Shown here: piece by piece, positions 33,356 through 39,656 of the stretch
Numbering within the stretch: the first letter of the stretch is position 1
Layout of the letters: each line of letters opens with the position of its first letter
NCBI GenBank assembly: GCA_003612285.1
Contig: RAYE01000002.1
Coordinates: 1-39,656 of the forward strand
DNA: 39,656 nt
From: a bacterium D16-51
GTDB taxonomy: Bacteria; Bacillota; Clostridia; Lachnospirales; Lachnospiraceae
Direction: 5' to 3'
The notes under the pieces: model-generated
What the model was told of the DNA's origin: nothing
Seen by the model: only the letters and a program-made list of their open reading frames with translations
The model's database searches: none
Translations under genes and position numbers: made by a program

Positions 33356-34993
33356 ATGCGTGAATGGAAAGAGAGGGAAAATATAGAGACAGGATATAGC
33401 CGCAGTGTGACAAAAGCAATCCAAAGAAAAGTTGGACTGGAATTTCAGGTGATGGGCAATAGAAAGAAGATATTAATGAAGAATGGGAAGGAATGTGGCC
33501 ATGGCATAGAACTTAAAAAGGAGGTGGGATACAAGATTACGGCAGATATGGGGGATTATGAATATGTCACAGATCCCGTGGATGAGCGCAGCGAGGACGA
33601 AATTAGAAGACTGGAAGAGGCGTGCAGTGATATGGCCGTCAAACATAGAGGTTTGTGGAGAGAACTGAAGCCGGACTGGAGTAAAACAAGAGATAGAAAA
33701 GCAGGCTATTGGCCATATTTTATTAATAGAAGACAATTCTGGCTGCCGCAGCCAACGGTGAATAGCGCCCACCCACAGGCAACTGTCGGAATAAGGGTTG
33801 ATAAATTGGGGACTTTTGTTGAAAAGTATATAGAGAAAGCAAAAAAAGCTCCAGGATTGTCCTATTTATCCAATGGCGGCACAAAAAAGAAATTGAAAGC
33901 ACAACAGGATAGCCTTCTATCCACTACACTAGAGCAGCAAAGTCAGTACAAAGCACGGGACGCTGATGTAACAGATGCTGAAGCCGGTTTCCTTAGCATC
34001 CTGGCTGCTATGATTCAGGGAATGTATGGATACTACAAAGAAAAAGAGGAGTATCCCATAAATGCTAAATCTGCAATGCCTCTTATGCCCAGAACCTCCT
34101 TGTATGATGTATTTTTGAAGTTGTCTTCAGAGGAAAGAGAAAAAATAGCGGCTGTCTTAGGTAATTATAATGCAGTGCCGAGGACACACCTGGCAGACTT
34201 TATTTCAAATATTCCATCAGCACGGATGATAGGGGGTGAAATAAAAGTTGATGATGTAAGCCCTGAAAATATTTTAAACATAATTATTGCTGCAGAAACT
34301 CCTGATGATGAGGGGGGTGTACCAAAGATTGTCACTTTAAGGCAGTGGCTTTCGGGATTACCAGATATTGGACGAACCTCTCCGATTATAAGTAGTGACA
34401 TTTTGGCAAGAAATTTCAATGCCGTATCAGAATTGTTTGGGGAACGAACAGGTGCTTACAGGCTATATGCCGGAATGAGCCGCTCAACAGACATAGGATA
34501 TGATGAGGATTCGTCAGGGACATTGGAAAGAGTGGAGGGAATGTTAATTGAAATCAGAAATATGCAGAGGAATGTACCTGTAGAAAAATGGAAGGATGTT
34601 GCAAGAGAAGTTGCCGAATTGACATGTTTGGTGAATACAGGGGAATTACCAAAAGGTACACAACAGCCAAGACAAAGCCAGTCTGAAAGACTTCCGCCTT
34701 TAAATGTTCAGGCTTCGGCGCATAGTGCAGCTCAGGTTACAGGACTCCGATCTTCTGTGCGGCACGCACCGGTGCGGCTGCCTAGAGTGGCTTTGGGCCA
34801 GCCGCCGCAGCCCAGAGTGGCTCAGCCCCGGCCGCCGCAGCAGACTAGAGTGCCTTCGACCCGGCCGGTGCGGCTGCCTAGAGTGGTTCAGACCCGGCTG
34901 CCGCGGCTTCCAAATGTCCATTGTAATATGGTGAATCTTGATGGGACATTGTTGCCACCACTTGGGAATGGACAGGGGCAGAACAGACGTTAA
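33356..34993 (+). CDS. second candidate CIS effector, unknown activity
   Basis: The product has 545 residues from ATG 33356, chosen for GGAGGGGAG. The N-terminal segment TKAIQRKVGLEFQVMG followed by KITADMGDYEYVTDPVDE resembles the start of effector bodies that in other eCIS proteins come right after DUF4157; here DUF4157 is missing. HPQATVGIRVDKL (near residue 138) is another segment I associate with such proteins. The last 100 residues are Pro/Arg-rich with VRLPRV repeats, encoded by a locally GC-rich tract containing a 20-bp direct repeat (34771-34790, 34867-34886). No signal peptide or membrane helix. The position between the deaminase effector and the sheath supports cargo. The catalytic activity is not recognisable to me. 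Confidence 0.6.
   Translation: MREWKERENIETGYSRSVTKAIQRKVGLEFQVMGNRKKILMKNGKECGHGIELKKEVGYKITADMGDYEYVTDPVDERSEDEIRRLEEACSDMAVKHRGLWRELKPDWSKTRDRKAGYWPYFINRRQFWLPQPTVNSAHPQATVGIRVDKLGTFVEKYIEKAKKAPGLSYLSNGGTKKKLKAQQDSLLSTTLEQQSQYKARDADVTDAEAGFLSILAAMIQGMYGYYKEKEEYPINAKSAMPLMPRTSLYDVFLKLSSEEREKIAAVLGNYNAVPRTHLADFISNIPSARMIGGEIKVDDVSPENILNIIIAAETPDDEGGVPKIVTLRQWLSGLPDIGRTSPIISSDILARNFNAVSELFGERTGAYRLYAGMSRSTDIGYDEDSSGTLERVEGMLIEIRNMQRNVPVEKWKDVAREVAELTCLVNTGELPKGTQQPRQSQSERLPPLNVQASAHSAAQVTGLRSSVRHAPVRLPRVALGQPPQPRVAQPRPPQQTRVPSTRPVRLPRVVQTRLPRLPNVHCNMVNLDGTLLPPLGNGQGQNRR
34771..34886 (+). repeat. direct repeat in the Pro/Arg-rich tail of the candidate effector
   Basis: GGTGCGGCTGCCTAGAGTGG occurs identically at 34771-34790 and 34867-34886, 96 bases (32 codons) apart. 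Partial copies of CCTAGAGTGG/CCCAGAGTGG lie between. The tract is much richer in GC than its surroundings. Confidence 0.75.
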
Positions 34994-35058
34994 TAGAATA
35001 TTGAGGATTATTTAATGTTTTAAAAAAAGATAATAATACCTAAAGAAGGGAGGAATCT

Positions 35059-35085
35059 GGTTTCATACTTGGAAGGGATGAAACC
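35059..35085 (+). other. hairpin directly before the sheath ribosome binding site
   Basis: GGTTTCAT (35059-35066) pairs perfectly with ATGAAACC (35078-35085). The ribosome binding site GGGAG (35086-35090) starts on the next base. Such a stem could stabilise the sheath-tube part of the mRNA or mark a processing site. Confidence 0.5.
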
Positions 35086-35093
35086 GGGAGTAT

Positions 35094-36905
35094 ATGGCTG
35101 AATATTTATCACCAGGGGTATACGTCGAAGAGTTTGAGTCGGGGGCAAAACCGATGGAAGGCGTAGGAACCAGTACAGCGGGCTTTGTTGGATTGGCACA
35201 GAAAGGGCCGGTTGAGGGAGTGCCGCAACTAATTACTAATTTTTCTGATTTCAGTAGGACTTATGGGGGATACCTGTCGCAGAATGAGTTTGGGGAGTAC
35301 CGTTTTTTAGCTTATGCGGTAGAAAGCTTTTTTACAAATGGAGGAGCCCGTTGTTATGTAACGCGTGTAGCTCCGTCAGATGCAAAGTGTTCTAAGGGCT
35401 ATGCACCGGCGAAAGAAAATGCAGCACTGGTTTTTTCTGCAAAAAACCCAGGCACATGGGGAGATGATATAAACATTCTGCTTAGGGAATCCAGCAAGGC
35501 AAAGACGCAGATCCTTGAGGTGCTGAACACATCAGAAGGCAGGAAGTACCGTGCAAAGAACAGCTCCGGTTTTAATGCAGGCGATGTCGTGGCATATACA
35601 GACAGGGGAACAACAGTTTATAACAGGGTTGTGAAAAACCAGGACAATGTTTTAACCTTTGAAAAGGATTACCCGGACAGCATTGTTGATACAAATCTCC
35701 TGCCGGCGAAGGTAATCACTACCTGTGAATTTACGTTGGAGGTACGGTATCAGGATATTGTTGAAACCTATGAGAATGTTTCCTTTAATATCTCTGCTTT
35801 CAATTTTATTGAAAAAATGACAGCAAAATCCGATTTACTTGTTGTTTCCTATCAGAAGCGGGCAAAGGCAGCAGAGCCTGTACCGGCAGCAGATAAGAAA
35901 GATACGAAAAAAGCAAAGGAAGAGCCTGCGCCATCAGCGCCGGCGGCAGTGGACGCCAGCGGAATCATTCCGCCAATTGTTGAAGCTGGCGCAGAGACAG
36001 TAGTTTTGTCTGGTGGAAGCAATGGTTCTGTTGGAAATATTTCAGCGGCAGATTTCATAGGTACAGATAATGGCGCAGGGAAACGCACGGGTATCCAGTC
36101 TTTTGTGGATAATGATGTGGTATCTATTATAGCAGTGCCGGGCGTGACAAACCCCAATGTGCAGCTTACGCTGACTGCACATTGCGAAAACCTTGCCAGC
36201 CGTTTTGCCGTGCTGGATATTCCCAGGGATGCAAAGAAGGTGCAGGATGTTTTGGCGCATCGGGATATCTTTGATTCACAATATGCGGCTATGTATCATC
36301 CATGGCTGGAGGTCTTTGATCCCCTGGATAAGAAAAACATTGCAATACCGCCGTCCGGGGCAATGATGGGGATTTATGCAAGGAGTGATAACACAAGGGG
36401 AGTACATAAGGCTCCGGCAAATGAAGTAGTCCGTTCCTGTGTTGGTTTGGACTGCCAGTTTAATAAGGGAGAGCAGGATATCTTAAATCCAAAGGGGGTT
36501 AATTTGATTCGTTCTTTCCCAGGGCAGGGAATCCGTGTCTGGGGCGCCAGGACTGTTTCAAGTGATCCAAGCTGGAAATATGTCAATGTACGCCGCCTGT
36601 TTATTTTTATCGAGGAATCCATAAAAGCAAATACAAGCTGGGCTGTATTTGAGCCAAATGATACGGCTTTGTGGGTCCGTGTGCAGAGGACAATCAGTGT
36701 ATTTCTCACGAACCTTTGGAGAAATGGCTCCCTGATGGGTTCATCTCCTGAAGAGGCATTTTTTGTTAATATCGGAAGGGATACGATGAGCCAGGATGAT
36801 ATAGATAACGGAAGGCTGATTTGCGTGATAGGCGTTGCACCGGTTAAGCCGGCAGAATTTGTTATTTTCAGAATTACACAGAAAACCAGCGAATCAGCAG
36901 AATAA
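35094..36905 (+). CDS. contractile tail sheath protein (Afp2-4/Pvc2-4-like)
   Basis: The product has 603 residues and is the only sheath gene in the window, where Afp/PVC clusters have three. The N-terminus (YLSPGVYVEEFESGAKPMEG, VGTSTAGFVGLAQKGPVEG, LITNFSDFSRTYGGYL) and C-terminus (RVWGARTVSSDPSWKYVNVR, RLFIFIEESIKANTSWAVFE, FVIFRITQKT) are diagnostic for phage/CIS sheath, with linker strands at both ends for the interlocking mesh. Residues about 257-289 are a low-complexity Lys/Glu/Pro/Ala insertion (KRAKAAEPVPAADKKDTKKA) that should lie on the outer surface. The tube gene follows after 19 bases. Confidence 0.92.
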   Translation: MAEYLSPGVYVEEFESGAKPMEGVGTSTAGFVGLAQKGPVEGVPQLITNFSDFSRTYGGYLSQNEFGEYRFLAYAVESFFTNGGARCYVTRVAPSDAKCSKGYAPAKENAALVFSAKNPGTWGDDINILLRESSKAKTQILEVLNTSEGRKYRAKNSSGFNAGDVVAYTDRGTTVYNRVVKNQDNVLTFEKDYPDSIVDTNLLPAKVITTCEFTLEVRYQDIVETYENVSFNISAFNFIEKMTAKSDLLVVSYQKRAKAAEPVPAADKKDTKKAKEEPAPSAPAAVDASGIIPPIVEAGAETVVLSGGSNGSVGNISAADFIGTDNGAGKRTGIQSFVDNDVVSIIAVPGVTNPNVQLTLTAHCENLASRFAVLDIPRDAKKVQDVLAHRDIFDSQYAAMYHPWLEVFDPLDKKNIAIPPSGAMMGIYARSDNTRGVHKAPANEVVRSCVGLDCQFNKGEQDILNPKGVNLIRSFPGQGIRVWGARTVSSDPSWKYVNVRRLFIFIEESIKANTSWAVFEPNDTALWVRVQRTISVFLTNLWRNGSLMGSSPEEAFFVNIGRDTMSQDDIDNGRLICVIGVAPVKPAEFVIFRITQKTSESAE

Positions 36906-36924
36906 AAGAGAGGAGGGAAGATAA

Positions 36925-37350
36925 ATGGCTGGCTATCCACATGGGAAATTTAGATATAAAGTTGAGATTGATGGTCTGGATGCAGGCGGTTTTTCGGAGG
37001 TTTCCGGTTTCGATGCTTCTATTGATGTTATTGAATACCGGGAGGGCGATATGGTACAGACACCAATGAAAATACCGGGGCTTAAAAAGTATGGAAATAT
37101 CACTTTAAAACAGGGGCTTGTTGACTCGATGGTTCTTTATGACTGGATGATAACAGGCGTCAATGGTGCTGTTGAGAGGAAGACAATTACTATTACATTG
37201 CTGGACGAAGAAGAAGCCCCGGCGGCATCATGGCAGGTAATTAATGCATGGCCTTCAAAATATACGGCGCCTGATTTCAATGCCACATCTTCTGAGGTTG
37301 CTATCGAAACATTGGAGATTGCACATGAAGGCATGACAAGAGTGTCATAA
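36925..37350 (+). CDS. inner tube protein (T4 gp19-like; Afp1/Pvc1)
   Basis: The product has 141 residues from ATG 36925 with GAGAGGAGGG. It is a classic gp19-type tube subunit: FRYKVEIDGLDAGGFSEVSG, DVIEYREGDMVQTPMKIPG, NITLKQGLVDSMVLYDW, SSEVAIETLEIAHEGM. It polymerises as stacked hexamers inside the sheath and would carry the effectors in its lumen. It is followed by the assembly chaperone gene, the usual tail-gene order. Confidence 0.92.
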   Translation: MAGYPHGKFRYKVEIDGLDAGGFSEVSGFDASIDVIEYREGDMVQTPMKIPGLKKYGNITLKQGLVDSMVLYDWMITGVNGAVERKTITITLLDEEEAPAASWQVINAWPSKYTAPDFNATSSEVAIETLEIAHEGMTRVS

Positions 37351-37378
37351 TCTTTAGGAAAGCGAGGAGAGTTAAGTT

Positions 37379-37750
37379 ATGGCGTTTCAAACAGAATTTC
37401 AATTTACGTTACCGAGAGGTTATCTTGATATAGATGGGAATCTCCACCGTGAAGGTGTAATGAGGCTGGCAAATGCAGGGGATGAAATATTGCCATTACG
37501 GGATCCGAGGGTGCAGCAGAACCCGGGATATTTGTCTATTATATTGCTGTCCAGGGTAATTGTCAGGCTGGGAAGCCTGCCTGCCGTAGATACCAGGATA
37601 ATAGAAAACCTGTATACAATGGATTTGGCGTATCTTCAGGATTTATATGAAAAAATAAATACGATGGATATGCCGGTTTATAAGGGGGTATGCCCGCATT
37701 GTAACCAGCCTGTAGAAATTCCGGTAAATTTTATGGAGGCCGGCCAATAA
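37379..37750 (+). CDS. tail assembly chaperone-like protein, short form
   Basis: The product has 123 residues from ATG 37379 with GCGAGGAGAG. It matches the small conserved protein that follows tube genes in CIS clusters (FQFTLPRGYLDIDGNLHREG, VMRLANAGDEILPLRDPRV, YLSIILLSRVIVRLGSLP). It ends in a possible zinc knuckle (CPHCNQPVEIPV). Position and size fit a tail assembly chaperone. A slippery heptamer at 37726-37732, near its end, would let some ribosomes shift -1 into the DUF6760-like frame, giving a product of about 182 residues, as with lambda gpG/gpGT. Confidence 0.75.
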   Translation: MAFQTEFQFTLPRGYLDIDGNLHREGVMRLANAGDEILPLRDPRVQQNPGYLSIILLSRVIVRLGSLPAVDTRIIENLYTMDLAYLQDLYEKINTMDMPVYKGVCPHCNQPVEIPVNFMEAGQ

Positions 37751-37763
37751 AGACATATCCGGC
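37726..37763 (+). promoter_or_regulatory. putative -1 programmed frameshift signal
   Basis: The heptamer A AAT TTT (37726-37732) sits in the correct phase (GTA AAT TTT). Six bases later GCCGG (37739-37743) can pair with CCGGC (37759-37763), a downstream stem at normal spacing. From the slip point the -1 frame has no stop until the end of the DUF6760-like frame at 37926. Confidence 0.6.
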
Positions 37764-37926
37764 AGAAAAAATATATGAGGAAGCTGCATTTATTGCGTAT
37801 TATGTGCACTGGGGACATGATGATATTATGGCGATGAGCCACAGGGAACGTTTGCGCTGGTGTGATGAAATTTCAAAGATAAACAGTAAATTGAATCAGG
37901 AGCCGGAGAATGTGTTTAAGGTGTAA
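37747..37926 (+). CDS. DUF6760-like small protein, probably made as a -1 frameshift extension
   Basis: The frame reads TYPAEKIYEEAAFIAYYVHW then GHDDIMAMSHRERLRWCDEI, the pattern of DUF6760, a small protein usually encoded right after this chaperone in CIS loci. There is no ATG, GTG or TTG before the conserved part: the first GTG is at the V of YYVHW and the first ATG after it. The only upstream candidate is a non-standard ATA (37747) overlapping the previous stop. The better explanation is fusion to the upstream gene by -1 frameshifting. The coordinates give the part from ATA to the stop. Confidence 0.65.
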   Translation: MKTYPAEKIYEEAAFIAYYVHWGHDDIMAMSHRERLRWCDEISKINSKLNQEPENVFKV

Positions 37927-37929
37927 AAG

Positions 37930-37968
37930 CTATTTCCATACAGTTTCTAAGGAACTGTATGGAAATAG
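37930..37968 (+). other. 16-bp perfect intergenic hairpin
   Basis: CTATTTCCATACAGTT (37930-37945) pairs perfectly with 37953-37968 across a 7-base loop (TCTAAGG). It has no T run. It lies between the chaperone unit and the second tube gene, and ends just before that gene's ribosome binding site. Confidence 0.7.
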
Positions 37969-37989
37969 GAAGGAGGAGGGGGGCAAAAT

Positions 37990-38430
37990 ATGGCGGAAAA
38001 TGGCCGTCTGAAGGACAGCTATGTTTCAAACTATAGTTTTGAGGTTCAGCTGGGCCTTGTCATTAAAATAAGTTTTTCCAGGATTTCTAATATTGCTTCA
38101 GAGGGGGAAGTTGAAGTGATTTCGGATGGCGGGAATACGGACAGAATGTTTTTCTTTGAAAAACCAAAACGCAGACCTGATACCATTACTTTTAGCAAGG
38201 GGCTGTCCAAGGGGCTAAACGCTATGGTTATGTCGTGGCTGGTACAGGGTCTAAAGGTAAATGATATTATGATATTAGTAAAGAAGGGAGGCGGCATTGA
38301 AAAAATATTCTATATCGAACAGGGCATTCTTACAAAAATTGCGTATTCGGATTTGGATGCCATGAGAGGTGAGATTATTATAAAGACAATGGAAATGCAG
38401 CATACCGGGATTGTTGAAATTCCGCTATAA
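37990..38430 (+). CDS. second gp19-like tube protein (tube initiator, Afp5/Pvc5-like)
   Basis: The product has 146 residues from ATG 37990 with GGAAGGAGGAGGGG. It is a diverged gp19-type tube fold: DSYVSNYSFEVQLGLVIKI, SFSRISNIASEGEVEVIS, RPDTITFSKGLSKGLNAMVM, VKKGGGIEKIFYIEQGI, RGEIIIKTMEMQHTGIVEI. In Afp/PVC a second tube paralogue starts the tube on the baseplate. It is the last recognisable structural gene in the window. Confidence 0.82.
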   Translation: MAENGRLKDSYVSNYSFEVQLGLVIKISFSRISNIASEGEVEVISDGGNTDRMFFFEKPKRRPDTITFSKGLSKGLNAMVMSWLVQGLKVNDIMILVKKGGGIEKIFYIEQGILTKIAYSDLDAMRGEIIIKTMEMQHTGIVEIPL

Positions 38431-38476
38431 GGCAGACACGCTCTGGTAATAAGGCAGTGAAAGACGGGGTATAAAC

Positions 38477-39656
38477 ATGAAGAAGCATTTATTGTCCAAG
38501 AAAATGACATTCTATTCAAAAAAAATTACTCTGTCCGGTGAAATTCAAAAAACACATATAAGTCGGATGTCTTATATGTGTTTTTCTAATATAAAATTTT
38601 TGAATAGAATTTTTAAATATTATTTTGGGGATGCAGAGTATTATGAGTTGTTTGGCAATATGGTGTTTTTGGATATGCCAGGGAAAGGAAGGGGAGGCAG
38701 TAGGGAAATACAGAATTTTTATCAATCGCTTTTCGTGCTGCGGACAATAGAACAGTATTTCTATATGCAGTTTCCAGGAAAGCATATCCTAGAACAGAAA
38801 TATGATGTGCGGTTTCCAAGGGAGCGTATCCTAGAACAGAAATCTCGTGTGCAATTTTTGAAAATACAAACAGAAGGACAGAAATTGCATGTGAAATTTC
38901 CGATGGAGCAAAATATAACACAGGATATTGATGTGCAGACTCTGGAGAAGAATAGGGTAGCGCAGGGGTTCTCTGTACAATCTATAAAAAAGGACGGAGT
39001 AGAGCAAAGATATGGTGTGCAGTTTCCAGGAAAACATATCATAAAACGGGAATCTTATGTGCAATTTCCAAGGGAGCGTATCATAAAACGGAAATCCTAT
39101 GTGCAGTTTCTAAGGAAGCGTATTATAGAACAGAAATCTCGTGTGCAATTTTTGAAAATACAAACAGAAGGACAGAAATTGCATGTGAAATTTCCGATGG
39201 AGCAAAATATAACACAGGATATTGATGTGCAGACTCTGGAGAAGAATAGGGTAACACAGGGTTTTTCTGTACAATCTATAAAAAGACATGAAATAAAACA
39301 AAGATATGGTGTGCAGTTTCCAGGAAAGCATATCATAGAACAGAAATCTCGTATGCATTTTTTGAAAATACAAACAGTAGGACAGAAATTGCATGTGAAA
39401 TTTCCGATGGAGCAAAATATAACACAGGATTTTGATGTGCAAGTTCTGGAGAGGAAGAGGGTAACGCAGGTTTTTTTTGTACAATCTATAAAAAGACATG
39501 AAGTAAAACAAAGATATGGTGTGCAGTTTCCAGGGAAGCGTATTATAGAACAGAAATCCTATGTGCAGTTTCTAAGGAAGCGTAACATAGAACAGAAATC
39601 TCGTGTGCAATTTTTGAAAATACAAACAGAAGGACAGAAATTGCATGTGAAATTTC
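38477..39656 (+). CDS. repeat protein with about 21 tandem 14-residue units, runs off the window
   Basis: From ATG 38477 the + strand is open for 393 codons to the window end with no stop. The first about 95 residues are not repetitive (FKYYFGDAEYYELFGNMVFL). From base 38762 onward the protein is made of 14-residue units with consensus x-V-x-F-x7-Q-x-x, e.g. GVQFPGKHIIEQKS, RVQFLKIQTEGQKL, HVKFPMEQNITQDI, DVQTLEKNRVTQGF, SVQSIKRHEIKQRY. The alternating pattern suggests beta structure. The position after the tube genes suits a tail fibre or a length-determining protein. Start uncertain: a nested palindrome (38509-38610) lies in the 5' part. Confidence 0.6.
   Translation, partial: MKKHLLSKKMTFYSKKITLSGEIQKTHISRMSYMCFSNIKFLNRIFKYYFGDAEYYELFGNMVFLDMPGKGRGGSREIQNFYQSLFVLRTIEQYFYMQFPGKHILEQKYDVRFPRERILEQKSRVQFLKIQTEGQKLHVKFPMEQNITQDIDVQTLEKNRVAQGFSVQSIKKDGVEQRYGVQFPGKHIIKRESYVQFPRERIIKRKSYVQFLRKRIIEQKSRVQFLKIQTEGQKLHVKFPMEQNITQDIDVQTLEKNRVTQGFSVQSIKRHEIKQRYGVQFPGKHIIEQKSRMHFLKIQTVGQKLHVKFPMEQNITQDFDVQVLERKRVTQVFFVQSIKRHEVKQRYGVQFPGKRIIEQKSYVQFLRKRNIEQKSRVQFLKIQTEGQKLHVKF
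38509..38610. repeat. nested inverted repeats (102 bp palindromic structure)
   Basis: The outer arms ATTCTATTCAAAAA (38509-38522) and their inverse (38597-38610) are perfect over 14 bp. Inside, AAAAACACATATAAG (38548-38562) and its inverse (38571-38585) form a perfect 15-bp stem with an 8-base loop. A/T runs at the stem ends resemble a bidirectional terminator. It may end the CIS operon, or be a small inserted element. Confidence 0.65.
38762..39656 (+). repeat. 42-bp tandem repeat array
   Basis: Units are 42 bp. The variant beginning CAATTTTTGAAAATACAAAC recurs at 38852, 39146, 39356 (one base changed) and 39608, spaced 294, 210 and 252 bp, that is exactly 7, 5 and 6 units. The same order of unit types returns with a few units added or lost, which shows higher-order duplication with slippage. 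Confidence 0.85.

Noticed and set aside
37747-37749. ATA as a non-standard start codon for the DUF6760-like gene
   Set aside because: GGAGG is well spaced, but AUA starts are very rare and the in-phase slippery heptamer with a stem explains the layout better. Kept only as the alternative.
38516-39511. Several minus-strand open frames rich in Cys/Phe in the repeat array
   Set aside because: They are by-products of the 42-bp period, which keeps extra frames open. Each is broken by stops, while the + frame is open throughout, including the non-repetitive first 95 codons, and follows the operon direction.

Overview
The window looks like a chromosome segment of a low-to-mid GC gut Clostridium relative, most likely Lachnospiraceae. 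The signs are strong GGAGG ribosome binding sites, purine-rich coding strands, AT-rich intergenic DNA, and integrative-element genes of the kind common in that family. Almost every gene reads left to right. This assignment is by style and gene families only; there is no marker gene.

Bases 1-6434 are accessory DNA. A run of small hypothetical genes (78-2030) is followed by a truncated serine recombinase fused to an IS4-like transposase remnant (2228-3200). Next come a PfkB-family sugar kinase behind a promoter and a folded leader (3549-4690), a cluster of miniature inverted-repeat elements (4754-5428), and an intact tyrosine recombinase (5468-6331). A palindromic mini-repeat occurs three times. 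Two copies lie inside one gene, read in different frames, without breaking it.

The centre of interest is 6435-6688. Immediately after the recombinase gene, a perfect 21-bp inverted repeat (6465-6485 and 6638-6658) encloses 152 bp. That segment holds a good sigma-A promoter (TTGAAA-N17-TACAAT) on the minus strand, pointing away from the long operon that begins at 6689. This is the architecture of a phase-variable promoter switch, captured here in the OFF orientation, with a terminator directly outside the left repeat.

Bases 6689-38430 encode a contractile injection system (CIS). The genes are, in order: LysM tube-associated protein, gpD-like hub, gpV-like spike, gp25, two gpJ-like baseplate proteins, a tail-protein-I-like protein, a conserved Ig-tailed protein, a membrane pseudokinase, an 18-repeat MORN membrane protein, a DUF4255 (Pvc16-like) terminator, a DUF4280 PAAR-like tip, a membrane cyclase-like protein, a formyltransferase, an ABC-type substrate-binding protein, an MFS protein with a sensor domain, a sensor-HAMP-SpoIIE-like protein, the CIS AAA+ ATPase, a DUF4157 protein with a C-terminal deaminase-like domain, a second candidate effector, sheath, tube, a tail assembly chaperone with an apparent -1 frameshift extension, and a second tube protein. 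The order is rotated relative to Afp/PVC clusters. The kinase-, cyclase- and phosphatase-like proteins have each lost key catalytic residues, so the operon carries a membrane module of apparent pseudoenzymes.

From 38477 to the window end an uninterrupted + strand reading frame encodes about 21 tandem 14-residue repeats (42-bp units). It runs off the window and could be a fibre or a length-determining protein. No conventional tape measure gene is visible.

Taken together, I infer a recombinase-switched contractile injection system with a deaminase-type payload and a built-in membrane sensing module.
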